Of a DNA stretch of 64,000 nt, positions 25,010 to 32,836 are shown one piece after another. The notes under the pieces were generated by a model. It ran no database searches. It had not been told where the DNA came from and saw nothing but the letters and a program-made list of their open reading frames with translations. The position numbers and the translations under genes are program-made. This DNA is from CSP1-4 sp963777975 (GTDB lineage Bacteria > Chloroflexota > Limnocylindria > Limnocylindrales > CSP1-4). The DNA lies in NCBI GenBank assembly GCA_963777975.1, contig CAVZSO010000010.1, positions 124,001 through 188,000 on the forward strand. Reading direction: 5' to 3'. The stretch's first letter is position 1. Each line of letters opens with the position of its first letter.

Positions 25010-25669
25010 GTGCCCCATCTCGCGGTCATCCTTCACGACATGGGCGGACAGCTGCCCACGACCCACGACCTGGCGACGCTGGCGATCGTCGTCGTCATCG
25101 TCGCGGTCATCGCCGCCGAGGTCGTGCTGACCATCGTGCGCCGTCGGCGCGGTGGGCCAAGCGGGCCGGTCGCCGCGGCGACCTGGGGGGGCTGGGTGGC
25201 GGCGGCCTGTTCGATCGCGGCCGCCATCATCCACCTGGCGGTCATCGAGGAGCACCTCGCGGAGTACGTGCCGTTCGGCATCGCCTTCGCCCTGCTGGCC
25301 ATCTTCCAGCTGGTCTGGCCGCTGGCCTACCTGCGTCGCCCGACGCGCTCGCTGGCCCTCCTGGCCGTGGCCATCAACCTCGGCGCCGTCGTCGTCTGGG
25401 TCTGGTCGCGCGGCTGGGGCCTCCCCATCGGACCGGAGCCCGGGGTCCCGGAGGCGGTCGGCCCAGCCGACGTGATCTCGTCGCTGCTCGAGATCGGCCT
25501 GGCGCTGGCCCTGGTGCCCACGATCACGGGGCGGCGGATCAAGAGCGGGGCCGCATCGGAGGCGACCGGGCTGCAACCGGCGATGGCGGTGCTGGTCATC
25601 GGTGCCGTGGCCGGTCTGGCGGCATTCGGCACGCTCGTGGCGCTCTTCAGCCTCAGTCAGCCGGCCTGA
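25010..25669 (+). CDS. Integral membrane protein of unknown function
   Basis: A 219-residue protein with about six hydrophobic helices (near residues 20-40, 55-78, 84-104, 112-130, 145-172 and 190-213) and short polar loops, including a cytoplasmic RRRRGG stretch after helix 1. I recognise no family motif. The GTG start is supported by the -10 hexamer seven bases upstream. The gene is followed by a nickel-type transporter 121 bases away, with its own putative operator between them. Confidence 0.7.
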   Translation: MPHLAVILHDMGGQLPTTHDLATLAIVVVIVAVIAAEVVLTIVRRRRGGPSGPVAAATWGGWVAAACSIAAAIIHLAVIEEHLAEYVPFGIAFALLAIFQLVWPLAYLRRPTRSLALLAVAINLGAVVVWVWSRGWGLPIGPEPGVPEAVGPADVISSLLEIGLALALVPTITGRRIKSGAASEATGLQPAMAVLVIGAVAGLAAFGTLVALFSLSQPA

Positions 25670-25738
25670 GCCAGCGGTCGGTTCGGCGGCGCCACTGCGG
25701 CACGTCATCAGCGACCCCCGAGCGAAGCCAAGATCCCC

Positions 25739-25760
25739 TTATTGCGACATGCTGCAATAA
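25739..25760. promoter_or_regulatory. Inverted repeat TTATTGC-N8-GCAATAA before nickel-type transporter
   Basis: A perfect 7-bp inverted repeat with an 8-base centre, 30 bases before the ATG at 25791 and markedly AT-richer than its surroundings. The position fits an operator for a metal-responsive repressor. It is broadly reminiscent of TTGC/GCAA-type nickel-Fur sites, but the spacing differs and the regulator is unknown. Confidence 0.55.
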
Positions 25761-25790
25761 TGGCCATCCGCCGAGGATCCCCGACGACCC

Positions 25791-26768
25791 ATGGCCTTCG
25801 AGCACCTGGCCGCTGAAGCCACTGCCGCCACGAGCGGCGTCGCGCTCCTGGCGACGGCGCTCGCGCTCGGGCTTCGCCACGGCATCGACTGGGATCACAT
25901 CGCGGCCATCGCCGACATCACGAGCACGACCGCGGCGACGGAGGCAGCCGAGGAAGTCCATGAGTCGGTGCACGAGGTCAGCGATCCAGCCCACGAGCAC
26001 ACGCATGGCGGCGATCGCGAACAGGACGTCCACGTCAGCTCGCCGACCGATCCGACCGCGACCGGCCTCCCGACCGCGATGCCGATCACGCGCCAGCGCT
26101 TCCTGGAGGATCAGCGCCGATCGATCGGCCTCGGCTCGCTGTATGCGTTCGGTCATGCTGCCGTGGTCATCGCCCTGGGACTGGCCGCGCTGACCTTCGG
26201 CGCCCTGCTGCCCTCATGGATCGATCCGATCATGGGTCGGATCGTCGGCGTGACCCTCGTCCTGCTCGGCCTCTGGGTCCTCTACTCCGCATATCGCTAT
26301 GTCCGCCATGGGGCGTCGTTCCGCCTTCGCAGTCGATGGATGCTGGCCTTCGACAGCGTGCGCTACGGCTGGCGCTGGTTCGGAGCCAAGGTCCACGGCC
26401 ATCGCCACGTCGAGCCCCTCGAGGCGAGCGCCTACGGAGCCAAGACCGCGTTCACCGTCGGCGCCATCCACGGCATCGGGGCGGAGACCGGGACCCAGGT
26501 CCTGCTCATCGCGGCGCTCGGGGGCGCATCAGGGTCCGGTCTCGGCGTGCCGATGCTCTTCGCCTTCGTCCTCGGCCTGCTCATCTCCAACACCGTCATC
26601 GTCATCATCTCCGCGACGGGGTTCGTCGCCAGCCAGACCCGTCAGCGCCTGTACGTCGCGGTCGGGGTCGTGGCGGGTGTCTTCAGCCTCGTCGTCGGCG
26701 TCATCTTCCTGGCCGGCGCGGACGCCATCCTGCCGGCACTCGCCGTTCGCGCGTTTTCGGGTTCTTGA
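25791..26768 (+). CDS. NicO/UreH-type nickel or cobalt transporter
   Basis: A 325-residue membrane protein. The N-terminal helix carries LRHGIDWDHIAAI, the H-x4-DH motif essential for Ni/Co selectivity in NiCoT and related permeases. A soluble loop at about residues 50-100 is rich in His, Asp and Glu (HEHTHGGD), typical of metal-binding loops. Further motifs are SLYAFGHAAVV and GAIHGIGAETGTQ with another conserved His. Six or seven helices in total. A GAGGA ribosome site lies about 12 bases before the ATG. Nickel versus cobalt versus other metals cannot be decided. Confidence 0.85.
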   Translation: MAFEHLAAEATAATSGVALLATALALGLRHGIDWDHIAAIADITSTTAATEAAEEVHESVHEVSDPAHEHTHGGDREQDVHVSSPTDPTATGLPTAMPITRQRFLEDQRRSIGLGSLYAFGHAAVVIALGLAALTFGALLPSWIDPIMGRIVGVTLVLLGLWVLYSAYRYVRHGASFRLRSRWMLAFDSVRYGWRWFGAKVHGHRHVEPLEASAYGAKTAFTVGAIHGIGAETGTQVLLIAALGGASGSGLGVPMLFAFVLGLLISNTVIVIISATGFVASQTRQRLYVAVGVVAGVFSLVVGVIFLAGADAILPALAVRAFSGS

Positions 26769-26814
26769 TCAACGCCCGATCCCGGCGGGCCGGCCGGACC
26801 GACCCGACCGCCAT

Positions 26815-27396
26815 CTACGCGATCCGTGCCCCGGCTTCCGCCATCGTGGCCAGCGCCCGCTCGCCATCGCCGGGCTGCAGATCGACGGCGGCGATCGCGC
26901 CGCTCAGGACGGTCGTCTCGAAGCCGAGAGTCACCGCGTCGAGGACGGTCGCCAGGATGCAGTAGTCGGTGGCCAATCCGCCGACCACCACGCGTTCGAT
27001 CCGGTGCTCCTGGAGGATGACCTCCAGATCGGTCGGTGATGTCAGCCCGGTGCGCGGGTCGCGGCAGGTGAAGCCCGAGTAGCCGTCTTCTCCGCTGATG
27101 CCCTTGTGAACGACTGGCCCAACGACCTTGAGGCGGGGGTGCAGGGCGGCCCCCCAGGTGTCGGCCACGCAATGGACTGGCCAGATGCCGCCGTCCTTGG
27201 CGAAGTGGGGTGTCGATGGCGGATGCCAGTCCTGCGTGTAGACCACCAGCGCGCCGGCTGAAACCGCCTCGTCGATGTGCGTGTTGAGGACAGTGACTGC
27301 CGCCTCTCCACCGGCCACCGACAGGGAGCCAGCGGGATCGGCGAAGTCGTTCTGGACGTCGACGACGACGAGCGCCGTCAGGGGGTGGTAAGCCAT
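26815..27396 (-). CDS. pncA: Nicotinamidase (isochorismatase-like hydrolase)
   Basis: Hydrolyses nicotinamide to nicotinate in NAD salvage. The 193-residue protein has the catalytic triad: Asp in VVVDVQNDFADP, Lys in VVHKGISGED and Cys in ATDYCILATVLDA. Metal ligands appear in QDWHPPSTPHF. These are the nicotinamidase pattern rather than general isochorismatase. The ATG at 27396 is chosen since a -10 hexamer TAGGAT ends seven bases before it and overlaps the alternative ATG at 27405. Confidence 0.9.
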   Translation of the reverse strand: MAYHPLTALVVVDVQNDFADPAGSLSVAGGEAAVTVLNTHIDEAVSAGALVVYTQDWHPPSTPHFAKDGGIWPVHCVADTWGAALHPRLKVVGPVVHKGISGEDGYSGFTCRDPRTGLTSPTDLEVILQEHRIERVVVGGLATDYCILATVLDAVTLGFETTVLSGAIAAVDLQPGDGERALATMAEAGARIA

Positions 27397-27403
27397 CGTG
27401 ACC

Positions 27404-27409
27404 ATCCTA
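27404..27409 (-). promoter_or_regulatory. -10 element (TAGGAT), leaderless start of pncA
   Basis: On the minus strand TAGGAT ends seven bases before the pncA ATG. Its expected -35 position falls at the edge of the inverted repeat at 27428-27453. Confidence 0.5.
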
Positions 27410-27427
27410 CTCGACGTCCGCTGAAGT

Positions 27428-27464
27428 AACCGGTATGGACATCTACACCGGTTTCGTCTACGAT
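27428..27464 (+). promoter_or_regulatory. Promoter with inverted-repeat operator for DMT transporter
   Basis: TGGACA (27436-27441), a 17-base spacer and TACGAT (27459-27464) form a good sigma-70-type promoter. The -35 lies between the arms of a perfect inverted repeat, AACCGGT at 27428-27434 and ACCGGTT at 27447-27453. The repeat also reaches the -35 region of divergent pncA, so one regulator could act on both genes. Confidence 0.55.
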
Positions 27465-27515
27465 GCCTCGACGATCGAGTCCGTCCCATCTCGACCGCAC
27501 ACGGAGCCCAGCGTG

Positions 27516-28562
27516 ATGCCTGCCAGATCCTCCTCGCCAGCCCTCCTGTGGATCGTCTTCATCGCCCTCGCCTTCGCCTGGGGCAGCTCGTACTTCTTCA
27601 TCAAGGTCGGCATCGACAGCGGCCTCCAGCCGCTCACGCTCGTGGCCTGGCGACTGACCATCGGCATCCTCGGGTTGCTCGTGCTGCTGCGTCCGACGCG
27701 TTCGCGCGTTTCGCGCGAATGGCGCGTGCTGGCGCGGATCGCCGTCATGGGCATCTTCTACGTCGCCGTCCCGTTCATGCTCATCACCTGGGCCGAACAG
27801 TCGATCGGCTCCGCCCTGGCGACCATCCTCCAGGCCCTGACGCCGCTCTTCGCCCTCGTCATCGCTGCACTCGTCCTGGAGGAGGAGCCGGTCACCATCA
27901 ACAAGCTCGGCGGCCTCGTCCTCGGGTTCGGTGGTGCCGTCGTCATCCTGGCACGACACCTGGCACCCGTGACCGGCGCTGATCCGACATCGGGGCTGAC
28001 CGGGGAGCTGGCCCTCATCCTGTCCTGCGTCTCCTACGCCGGTGCGGCCGTCTTCCAGCGGCGCGCGATCGGCTCGCGGCCGCTCATCGATGACCCACTC
28101 GTCGGCCGGCGAGCGCTGCGGCCGCTGGAGATCGCGCTGCCCCAGAACGTCGTCGCGCTGGCCATCGTCCTGCCGCTGGCCCTGATCTTCGAAACGGGCG
28201 CCGGCCTGCCGGTCCCGCCCGACGCCACCGCCTGGCTCAGCGTCGTCTGGCTGGGCTTGGTCGGTTCGGCCATCGCCTACCTGCTCTACTACCGCTTGCT
28301 CAACGCCTGGGGCGCCTACCGTGCCTCGCTCATCACCTACGCCATGCCGGTCGTCGGCATCCTGCTCGGCGTCCTGGTCCTCAACGAGATCATCGACCTG
28401 CAGACCCTCGTCGGCACGGCCATGGTCATCGGCGGCATCGCGCTGGCCAACGCACCGTTCGGTCGCCGCGTCATCTACCGCCGCGGACGGCGGCCGCCGG
28501 CGACCATCCTGCCCGCGCCGACGAGCGACGCGATCGCCAGGCAGGTGCCGGCCATCGACTGA
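27516..28562 (+). CDS. EamA/DMT-family metabolite exporter
   Basis: A 348-residue ten-helix permease of the drug/metabolite transporter superfamily, made of two EamA repeats. The first begins FIALAFAWGSSYFFIKVGI, with the family W-G-S motif, and the second near SCVSYAGAAVFQRRAI; the last helices include YRASLITYAMPVVGILLGVLVLNE, cut here by its typical Pro. The ATG at 27516 (or GTG at 27513) follows GGAG by six to nine bases; an upstream ATG at 27435 lies inside the promoter. Probable efflux of an amino acid or other small metabolite; substrate unknown. Confidence 0.87.
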   Translation: MPARSSSPALLWIVFIALAFAWGSSYFFIKVGIDSGLQPLTLVAWRLTIGILGLLVLLRPTRSRVSREWRVLARIAVMGIFYVAVPFMLITWAEQSIGSALATILQALTPLFALVIAALVLEEEPVTINKLGGLVLGFGGAVVILARHLAPVTGADPTSGLTGELALILSCVSYAGAAVFQRRAIGSRPLIDDPLVGRRALRPLEIALPQNVVALAIVLPLALIFETGAGLPVPPDATAWLSVVWLGLVGSAIAYLLYYRLLNAWGAYRASLITYAMPVVGILLGVLVLNEIIDLQTLVGTAMVIGGIALANAPFGRRVIYRRGRRPPATILPAPTSDAIARQVPAID

Positions 28563-28667
28563 CCGGGGGACCGGGCCGGCTCGGCGACGGAATGATCGAC
28601 CCGGCGGAACGATCGACTCGGCCCGTCGCCATCGATGCGGGAGTCCGGCCGACGCTGCTGGCTGTGA

Positions 28668-28697
28668 TTGACGCTGTGAACTGATACTCAGTATCAT
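28668..28697 (+). promoter_or_regulatory. Promoter of Zur-like gene: TTGACG-N18-TATCAT
   Basis: TTGACG at 28668-28673 and TATCAT at 28692-28697 form the promoter; the ATG at 28705 follows the -10 by seven bases. The -10 lies in the right half of a 7-1-7 palindrome. Confidence 0.6.
28682..28696. promoter_or_regulatory. 7-1-7 Fur/Zur-type box (TGATACT-C-AGTATCA)
   Basis: A perfect 15-bp palindrome with the geometry and TGATA/TATCA ends of classical Fur and Zur boxes (TGATAAT-N-ATTATCA). It overlaps spacer and -10 of the promoter for the Fur-family gene and the ZIP transporter behind it, the expected design of a self-controlled zinc uptake unit. Confidence 0.7.
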
Positions 28698-28704
28698 CGC
28701 CGAC

Positions 28705-29187
28705 ATGACACGGGCCGCGACCATCGCCCGCAGGTCGCGGACCGCAGCGACCGAGCCCGTGACCGCGCGGCTCGTGCGCGCGCTCGATGACGCCGATGTC
28801 CGGGTGACCGAGCCTCGACGCGTCGTCCTGGAGCTCGTCGCGGCGCGCGGCGGCGGCCACTTCGCCGCGGCCGACCTGGTCAGCGATGCCCGGATCCGGG
28901 GCATCCACATCGGCCGGGCGACCGTCTTCCGGACGCTCGATCTGTTCCTGGCCAGCGGCATCATCGAGCGCCTCGACCTGCCCGACGGTGAGCACGCCTA
29001 TGTGGCCTGCGGCCCGAGCCACCATCACCACGTCATCTGTACCGTCTGTGGGCGGTCGACGGACGTCGACGATGGCGACCTGCGGGCCGTCACGGCCGCC
29101 GTCGAGCGGGCGACGGGCTACGCCATCGACGGTCACCGACTCGAGCTCTACGGTCGCTGCCCGATCTGCCGGGGCGGCAGGGCGTGA
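28705..29187 (+). CDS. Fur-family regulator, probably zinc-responsive (Zur-like)
   Basis: A 160-residue Fur-family protein. The winged helix has VTEPRRVVLELVAA and the recognition helix GRATVFRTLDLFLASGII. The regulatory metal region is HHHHVICTVCGRS, and the structural zinc site pairs that CxxC with RCPIC at the C-terminus. The gene directly precedes, and overlaps by four bases, a ZIP-type metal transporter, and has a 7-1-7 box in its promoter. These facts favour Zur, with iron (Fur) as the alternative. The N-terminal 20 residues are a basic extension. Confidence 0.85.
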   Translation: MTRAATIARRSRTAATEPVTARLVRALDDADVRVTEPRRVVLELVAARGGGHFAAADLVSDARIRGIHIGRATVFRTLDLFLASGIIERLDLPDGEHAYVACGPSHHHHVICTVCGRSTDVDDGDLRAVTAAVERATGYAIDGHRLELYGRCPICRGGRA

Positions 29188-29957
29188 GCCCGCTCGTCGT
29201 CCTCTTCGCGCTCCTGCCGGTCGTCAGCACGTTCCTCGGCGGCCTGGCGGTCTTCCGCCTGCGCCACCGATTGCACCCGGTGATGGCGTTCTCGGCCGGC
29301 ATCCTGGTGGCCACCGCGCTGGTCGACCTGATGCCGGAAGCCCTCGAGCTGGTCGAAGCCGCAGAGCCGGCGCTGATCGTCGGCGTGGCGGCGCTGGTGG
29401 GCTTCCTGCTCTTCTCGGCGGTCGAGTCGTTCGTTCACCGCTCGAGCTACGAGCACGAGCACGAGCCTGGCGTCGACCCGCACCTGCCCCATGACCACGC
29501 CCACCGCCAACCGACCACCCGCATGGGCATCATCGGACCGCTCGGGCTGGTCGTCCACTCGGCCCTCGATGGCGTCGCCATCGGCCTCGGGTTCGCGGCC
29601 AGCGCCGAGGTCGGCATCGTCGTCGGGCTGGCGGTCATGGCCCACGACTTCGCCGACGGCATCAACATCACGACGCTCGCCCTGGAGGGCGGCGGCAGCC
29701 GGCGGACGGCACTGACCCTGCTGGCCATCGATGCCGTGGCGGCACCCGTCGGCGCGTTCATCGGCATCACCTTGGGCGTGTCGACAGCTGTGCTGGGCAT
29801 CCTGCTGGCGGTCTTCGCCGGCGTGTTCGTGGCCATCGGGGCCGGGCACCTGCTGCCCGAGGCGCAGCATCAGCGGCCGCTCCAGGCGCCGCCGCTCGTC
29901 GTCCTGGCCGCTCTTGGCGCACTCCTGGTCGTGACCATCAGGCTCCTCGCGGCCTAG
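29184..29957 (+). CDS. ZIP-family metal transporter
   Basis: A 257-residue divalent metal importer of the ZIP family. Eight helices; helix IV has VVHSALDGVAIGLGF and helix V MAHDFADGINITTLAL, which carry the His, Asp and Asn residues of the binuclear metal site. The loop between helices III and IV is His-rich (HEHEPG, HLPHDHAHR), as usual for zinc ZIPs. The GTG start overlaps the stop of the Zur-like gene. Zinc is the likely substrate. Confidence 0.88.
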   Translation: MSPLVVLFALLPVVSTFLGGLAVFRLRHRLHPVMAFSAGILVATALVDLMPEALELVEAAEPALIVGVAALVGFLLFSAVESFVHRSSYEHEHEPGVDPHLPHDHAHRQPTTRMGIIGPLGLVVHSALDGVAIGLGFAASAEVGIVVGLAVMAHDFADGINITTLALEGGGSRRTALTLLAIDAVAAPVGAFIGITLGVSTAVLGILLAVFAGVFVAIGAGHLLPEAQHQRPLQAPPLVVLAALGALLVVTIRLLAA

Positions 29958-29961
29958 CGGG

Positions 29962-29967
29962 TACCAT
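29962..29967 (+). promoter_or_regulatory. -10 element (TACCAT) for ABC exporter genes
   Basis: TACCAT overlaps the ATG at 29966 and lies ten bases before the ATG at 29978, which is therefore the likely start. Confidence 0.4.
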
Positions 29968-29977
29968 GCGCGCGCCG

Positions 29978-30940
29978 ATGATCGAGACCGACAAGGCAGC
30001 CGTGGATCCGGCCGCGCCGGGCGCCGAGACCGTCATCCGCGTCGAGGACGTGCGCAAGGCGTACGGCGACGTGCAGGCCGTCGACGGCGTCAGCTTCGAG
30101 GTCCGGCGCGGCGAGATCTTCGGGCTGCTGGGTCCCAACGGTGCGGGCAAGACCACGACGGTGGAGATGCTCGAGGGTCTGCGACGGCCGGACTCTGGCA
30201 CCCTGCACGTCCTGGGCGTCGACGCCGCCCGGCACCCGGAGCGGATCAAGCCACGCATCGGCGTCCAGCTCCAGACCGCCGCGCTCTTCCCGAACTTGAC
30301 CGTCGAGGAGCTCATCGAGCTCTTCGCCAGCTTCTATCCGCGCGCGCTGCCGACGTCACAGCTGGTCGAGGCGCTCGACCTGGCCGAGAAGCGCGCGGCC
30401 CGCGTCAAGACCCTGTCGGGCGGGCAGCAGCAGCGGTTGTCCGTGGCGCTGGCGCTGGTCAACGATCCGGAGATCGTCTTCCTCGACGAGCCCAGCACGG
30501 GCATGGACCCCGCTGCCCGACGTGCGCTCTGGACCCTGATCGCCGGCCTCCGGAACGACGGCAAGACGATCCTGCTCACGACGCACTACATGGAGGAGGC
30601 GGAGGTCCTCTGCGATCGGCTGGCGATCATGGACCACGGCAAGGTCATGGAGGAGGGCACGGTCGCCGAGCTGGTCGGTCGACGGTTCAAGGACCGCGCC
30701 GTCAGCGTCGGCGGGCTGGCCACCGTGGGACGCGAGCGGATGGCGGCCTTCCCGGGCGTCACTCGGGTGGCCGATGAGGAGGGTGAGACGATCCTCTACA
30801 CGCGCGACGTGCCGGCCACGATCGGGGCGCTCCTGGCCGCCGCCGAGGAGTTCGGCGTCGAGACGGAGAACCTGCTCGTCCGGCGGCCGACGCTGGAGGA
30901 CGTCTTCCTCGACCTGACCGGCCGAGCGCTGCGCGACTGA
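29978..30940 (+). CDS. ABC-2 type transporter ATP-binding protein
   Basis: A 320-residue ATPase of the DrrA/CcmA-like drug or lipid export type. Motifs in order: Walker A GPNGAGKTT, a Q-loop near QLQTAALFP, signature LSGGQQQRLSVALAL, Walker B IVFLDEPSTGMDP and H-loop TTHYMEEAE. The C-terminal 90 residues form the regulatory domain ending RRPTLEDVFLDLTGR, a sequence typical of this group. It works with the permease eight bases downstream. Confidence 0.92.
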   Translation: MIETDKAAVDPAAPGAETVIRVEDVRKAYGDVQAVDGVSFEVRRGEIFGLLGPNGAGKTTTVEMLEGLRRPDSGTLHVLGVDAARHPERIKPRIGVQLQTAALFPNLTVEELIELFASFYPRALPTSQLVEALDLAEKRAARVKTLSGGQQQRLSVALALVNDPEIVFLDEPSTGMDPAARRALWTLIAGLRNDGKTILLTTHYMEEAEVLCDRLAIMDHGKVMEEGTVAELVGRRFKDRAVSVGGLATVGRERMAAFPGVTRVADEEGETILYTRDVPATIGALLAAAEEFGVETENLLVRRPTLEDVFLDLTGRALRD

Positions 30941-30948
30941 GGCCGACG

Positions 30949-32052
30949 ATGCGCGCGCTCTGGATGCTCTCCGTCGCCAACCTCAAGAGCTTCGTGCGCG
31001 ATCGCGCCGCACTCTTCTGGACGCTCGCCTTCCCGGTCATCTTCGTCGTCCTCTTCGGGACCATCTTCTCGGGTGGTCAGGCACCCTCCTACAAGGTCGG
31101 CTGGGTGGACCTCGACGGCACGCCAGCCATCGGCCAGCTCCGCTCGGCCGTCGGCCAGACGACGATCCTGGTCCCGACTGACGAGCCGGATCAGGCCGGC
31201 GCCGAGGCCGCCATGCGAGCTGGGGACATCGACGCCGTCGTCGTCGTGCCAAAGGGGCTCGGAGCCGCCATCGCCGCTGGGCAGTCGGGTCAGCCGGTCG
31301 CGCGGGTGGACCTGGTCGTCTTCACCGATCCGAGCAGTCCGAACGCGTCGGCGGCCATCACCCAGACCATGGCCGGCGTCGCCGGCGCCATGAACCTGCA
31401 GCTCACGGGGCGGACGGCGGTGCTGGGCATCCAGGCCGAGACGATCCAGGCCGAGACGCTCAACGGCGCCAGCTATTTCGTGCCCAGCATCCTGGCCATG
31501 GCGCTCATGCAGCTCGGCGTCTTCGCAGCCGTGCCGCTGGTGGCGCTGCGTGAGAAGCTCGTCCTCAAGCGCCTCTCGGCGACGCCGCTCACGCGACGGA
31601 CGCTGGTCGGCGGCAACGTCTCGGTGCGCCTCGTCATCGGAGCGGTCCAAACGGCCATCATCGTCGGCATCGGGGTCACGCTGCTGAACGTGACCATCAT
31701 CGGCGGACCGCTGGCGGTCGCCGGGCTCGTCGTCCTGGGCGCCCTGACCTTCATCGCGCTCGGCTATGTCATCGCATCGTTCACCAAGACGGAAGAGGCG
31801 GCGAACGGGGTCACCCAGCTCGTCCAGGTGCCGATGATGTTCCTGTCGGGGATCTTCTTCCCGCTCGAGATCCTGCCCGAGTGGCTGCGCGGCGTGGCCA
31901 TCCTGATGCCGCTGACGTACCTCGGGGATGCCCTCCGCCAGGTCATGGTCGGCGGCATCCCGTTCGCGCCGCTACCGGTGGACGTTGCCGTGCTGGCGAT
32001 CTGGATGCTCGCCTGCACCTACGTGTCCGGCCGCTTCTTCCGCTGGCAATAG
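30949..32052 (+). CDS. ABC-2 type permease
   Basis: A 367-residue membrane partner of the preceding ATPase. One N-terminal helix (ALFWTLAFPVIFVVLFGTIF) is followed by an external domain of about 150 residues and then five helices, the layout of YhgE/YhfK-like ABC-2 permeases. The segment LREKLVLKRLSATPLTRR before helix 3 and the QVPMMFLSGIFFPLEILP loop are family-typical. Substrate unknown. Confidence 0.9.
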   Translation: MRALWMLSVANLKSFVRDRAALFWTLAFPVIFVVLFGTIFSGGQAPSYKVGWVDLDGTPAIGQLRSAVGQTTILVPTDEPDQAGAEAAMRAGDIDAVVVVPKGLGAAIAAGQSGQPVARVDLVVFTDPSSPNASAAITQTMAGVAGAMNLQLTGRTAVLGIQAETIQAETLNGASYFVPSILAMALMQLGVFAAVPLVALREKLVLKRLSATPLTRRTLVGGNVSVRLVIGAVQTAIIVGIGVTLLNVTIIGGPLAVAGLVVLGALTFIALGYVIASFTKTEEAANGVTQLVQVPMMFLSGIFFPLEILPEWLRGVAILMPLTYLGDALRQVMVGGIPFAPLPVDVAVLAIWMLACTYVSGRFFRWQ

Positions 32053-32061
32053 CACGACGGC

Positions 32062-32121
32062 GCGATGACCGGGCGCGGAACGCGATGACGGGGCGCGCGA
32101 GGCGATGACCGGGCGCCTCTA
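32062..32121 (+). repeat. Three tandem 20-bp repeats, each carrying an ATG in a different frame
   Basis: Units begin at 32062, 32082 and 32102. Each opens with GCGATGAC, followed by CGGGCGC or, in unit 2, GGGGCGC. The ATGs at 32065 and 32085 open seven-codon frames (MTGRGTR, MTGRARR) whose TGA overlaps the next ATG as ATGA. The third ATG, 32105, starts the DUF72 gene with the same MTGR. Confidence 0.75.
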
Positions 32122-32833
32122 CGTGGGCACCAGTGGCTTCGGCTACCCGGCCTGGGTGCCGCGCTTCTATCCCCCGGGCACCCGCGCCGCGGATCTGCTG
32201 CCCGCCTACGCCGCTCGGCTGGCGGCCGTCGAGCTGAACGGCACGTTCTACCGGTCGCCGACGCCAGCGACCATCGCGGGCTGGCTGGCGACCACCCCGC
32301 CCGAGTTCCGGTTCGTGGTCAAGGCCCTGCGCAGCGGCTCGCTGCGAGCCTGGGCCAGCGATCCCATCGGTGCCCTGCCCTGGCTCCTGGAGCCAGCCCG
32401 TGGCTTCGGCGAGCGGCTGGGGGCCGTGCTCTTCCGCGTCGGCGCCGAGCAGCCTCGCAACGACGAGCGCCTCGATCGGCTGCTGGCTGCCTGGCCCCGA
32501 GAGGTGCCCCTCGTGCTCGAGTTCCAGGATCCGTCCTGGGTCGACGATGAGGTCCACGCCCGACTGCGGGCTGCCGGGACGATGCTCTGCGCGACCGACC
32601 TGCCCGAGGCCAGCGAACCGCCCACGCTGCGCCTGACGGGCCCCGCGATCTACGCGCGGCTGCGGCGCGACGACTACGAGCCGGTCGAGCTCGATGCCTG
32701 GGCCGCGCGGTTCGAGCCATTCCTGGCGACAGGCACCGATGCCTACGTCTTCTTCAAACACGACCCGGTCGGGCGCGGCGGCGAGCTGGCCCTGGCGCTG
32801 GCTCGGCGCCTGCCGGCCTACGCTCCGAGCTGA
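32105..32833 (+). CDS. DUF72 (YecE-like) protein
   Basis: A 242-residue TIM-barrel-like protein of the widespread DUF72 family, function unknown. Family hallmarks: LYVGTSGFGYPAWVPRFYP at the start, VELNGTFYRSP, PPEFRFVVKALRS, and near the end DAYVFFKHDPVG with the family F-N/K-N/H segment. It is preceded by a 20-bp triplicated start region that may couple its translation to two micro-ORFs. It ends three bases from the convergent AlkZ-like gene. Confidence 0.88.
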   Translation: MTGRLYVGTSGFGYPAWVPRFYPPGTRAADLLPAYAARLAAVELNGTFYRSPTPATIAGWLATTPPEFRFVVKALRSGSLRAWASDPIGALPWLLEPARGFGERLGAVLFRVGAEQPRNDERLDRLLAAWPREVPLVLEFQDPSWVDDEVHARLRAAGTMLCATDLPEASEPPTLRLTGPAIYARLRRDDYEPVELDAWAARFEPFLATGTDAYVFFKHDPVGRGGELALALARRLPAYAPS

Positions 32834-32836
32834 GGC

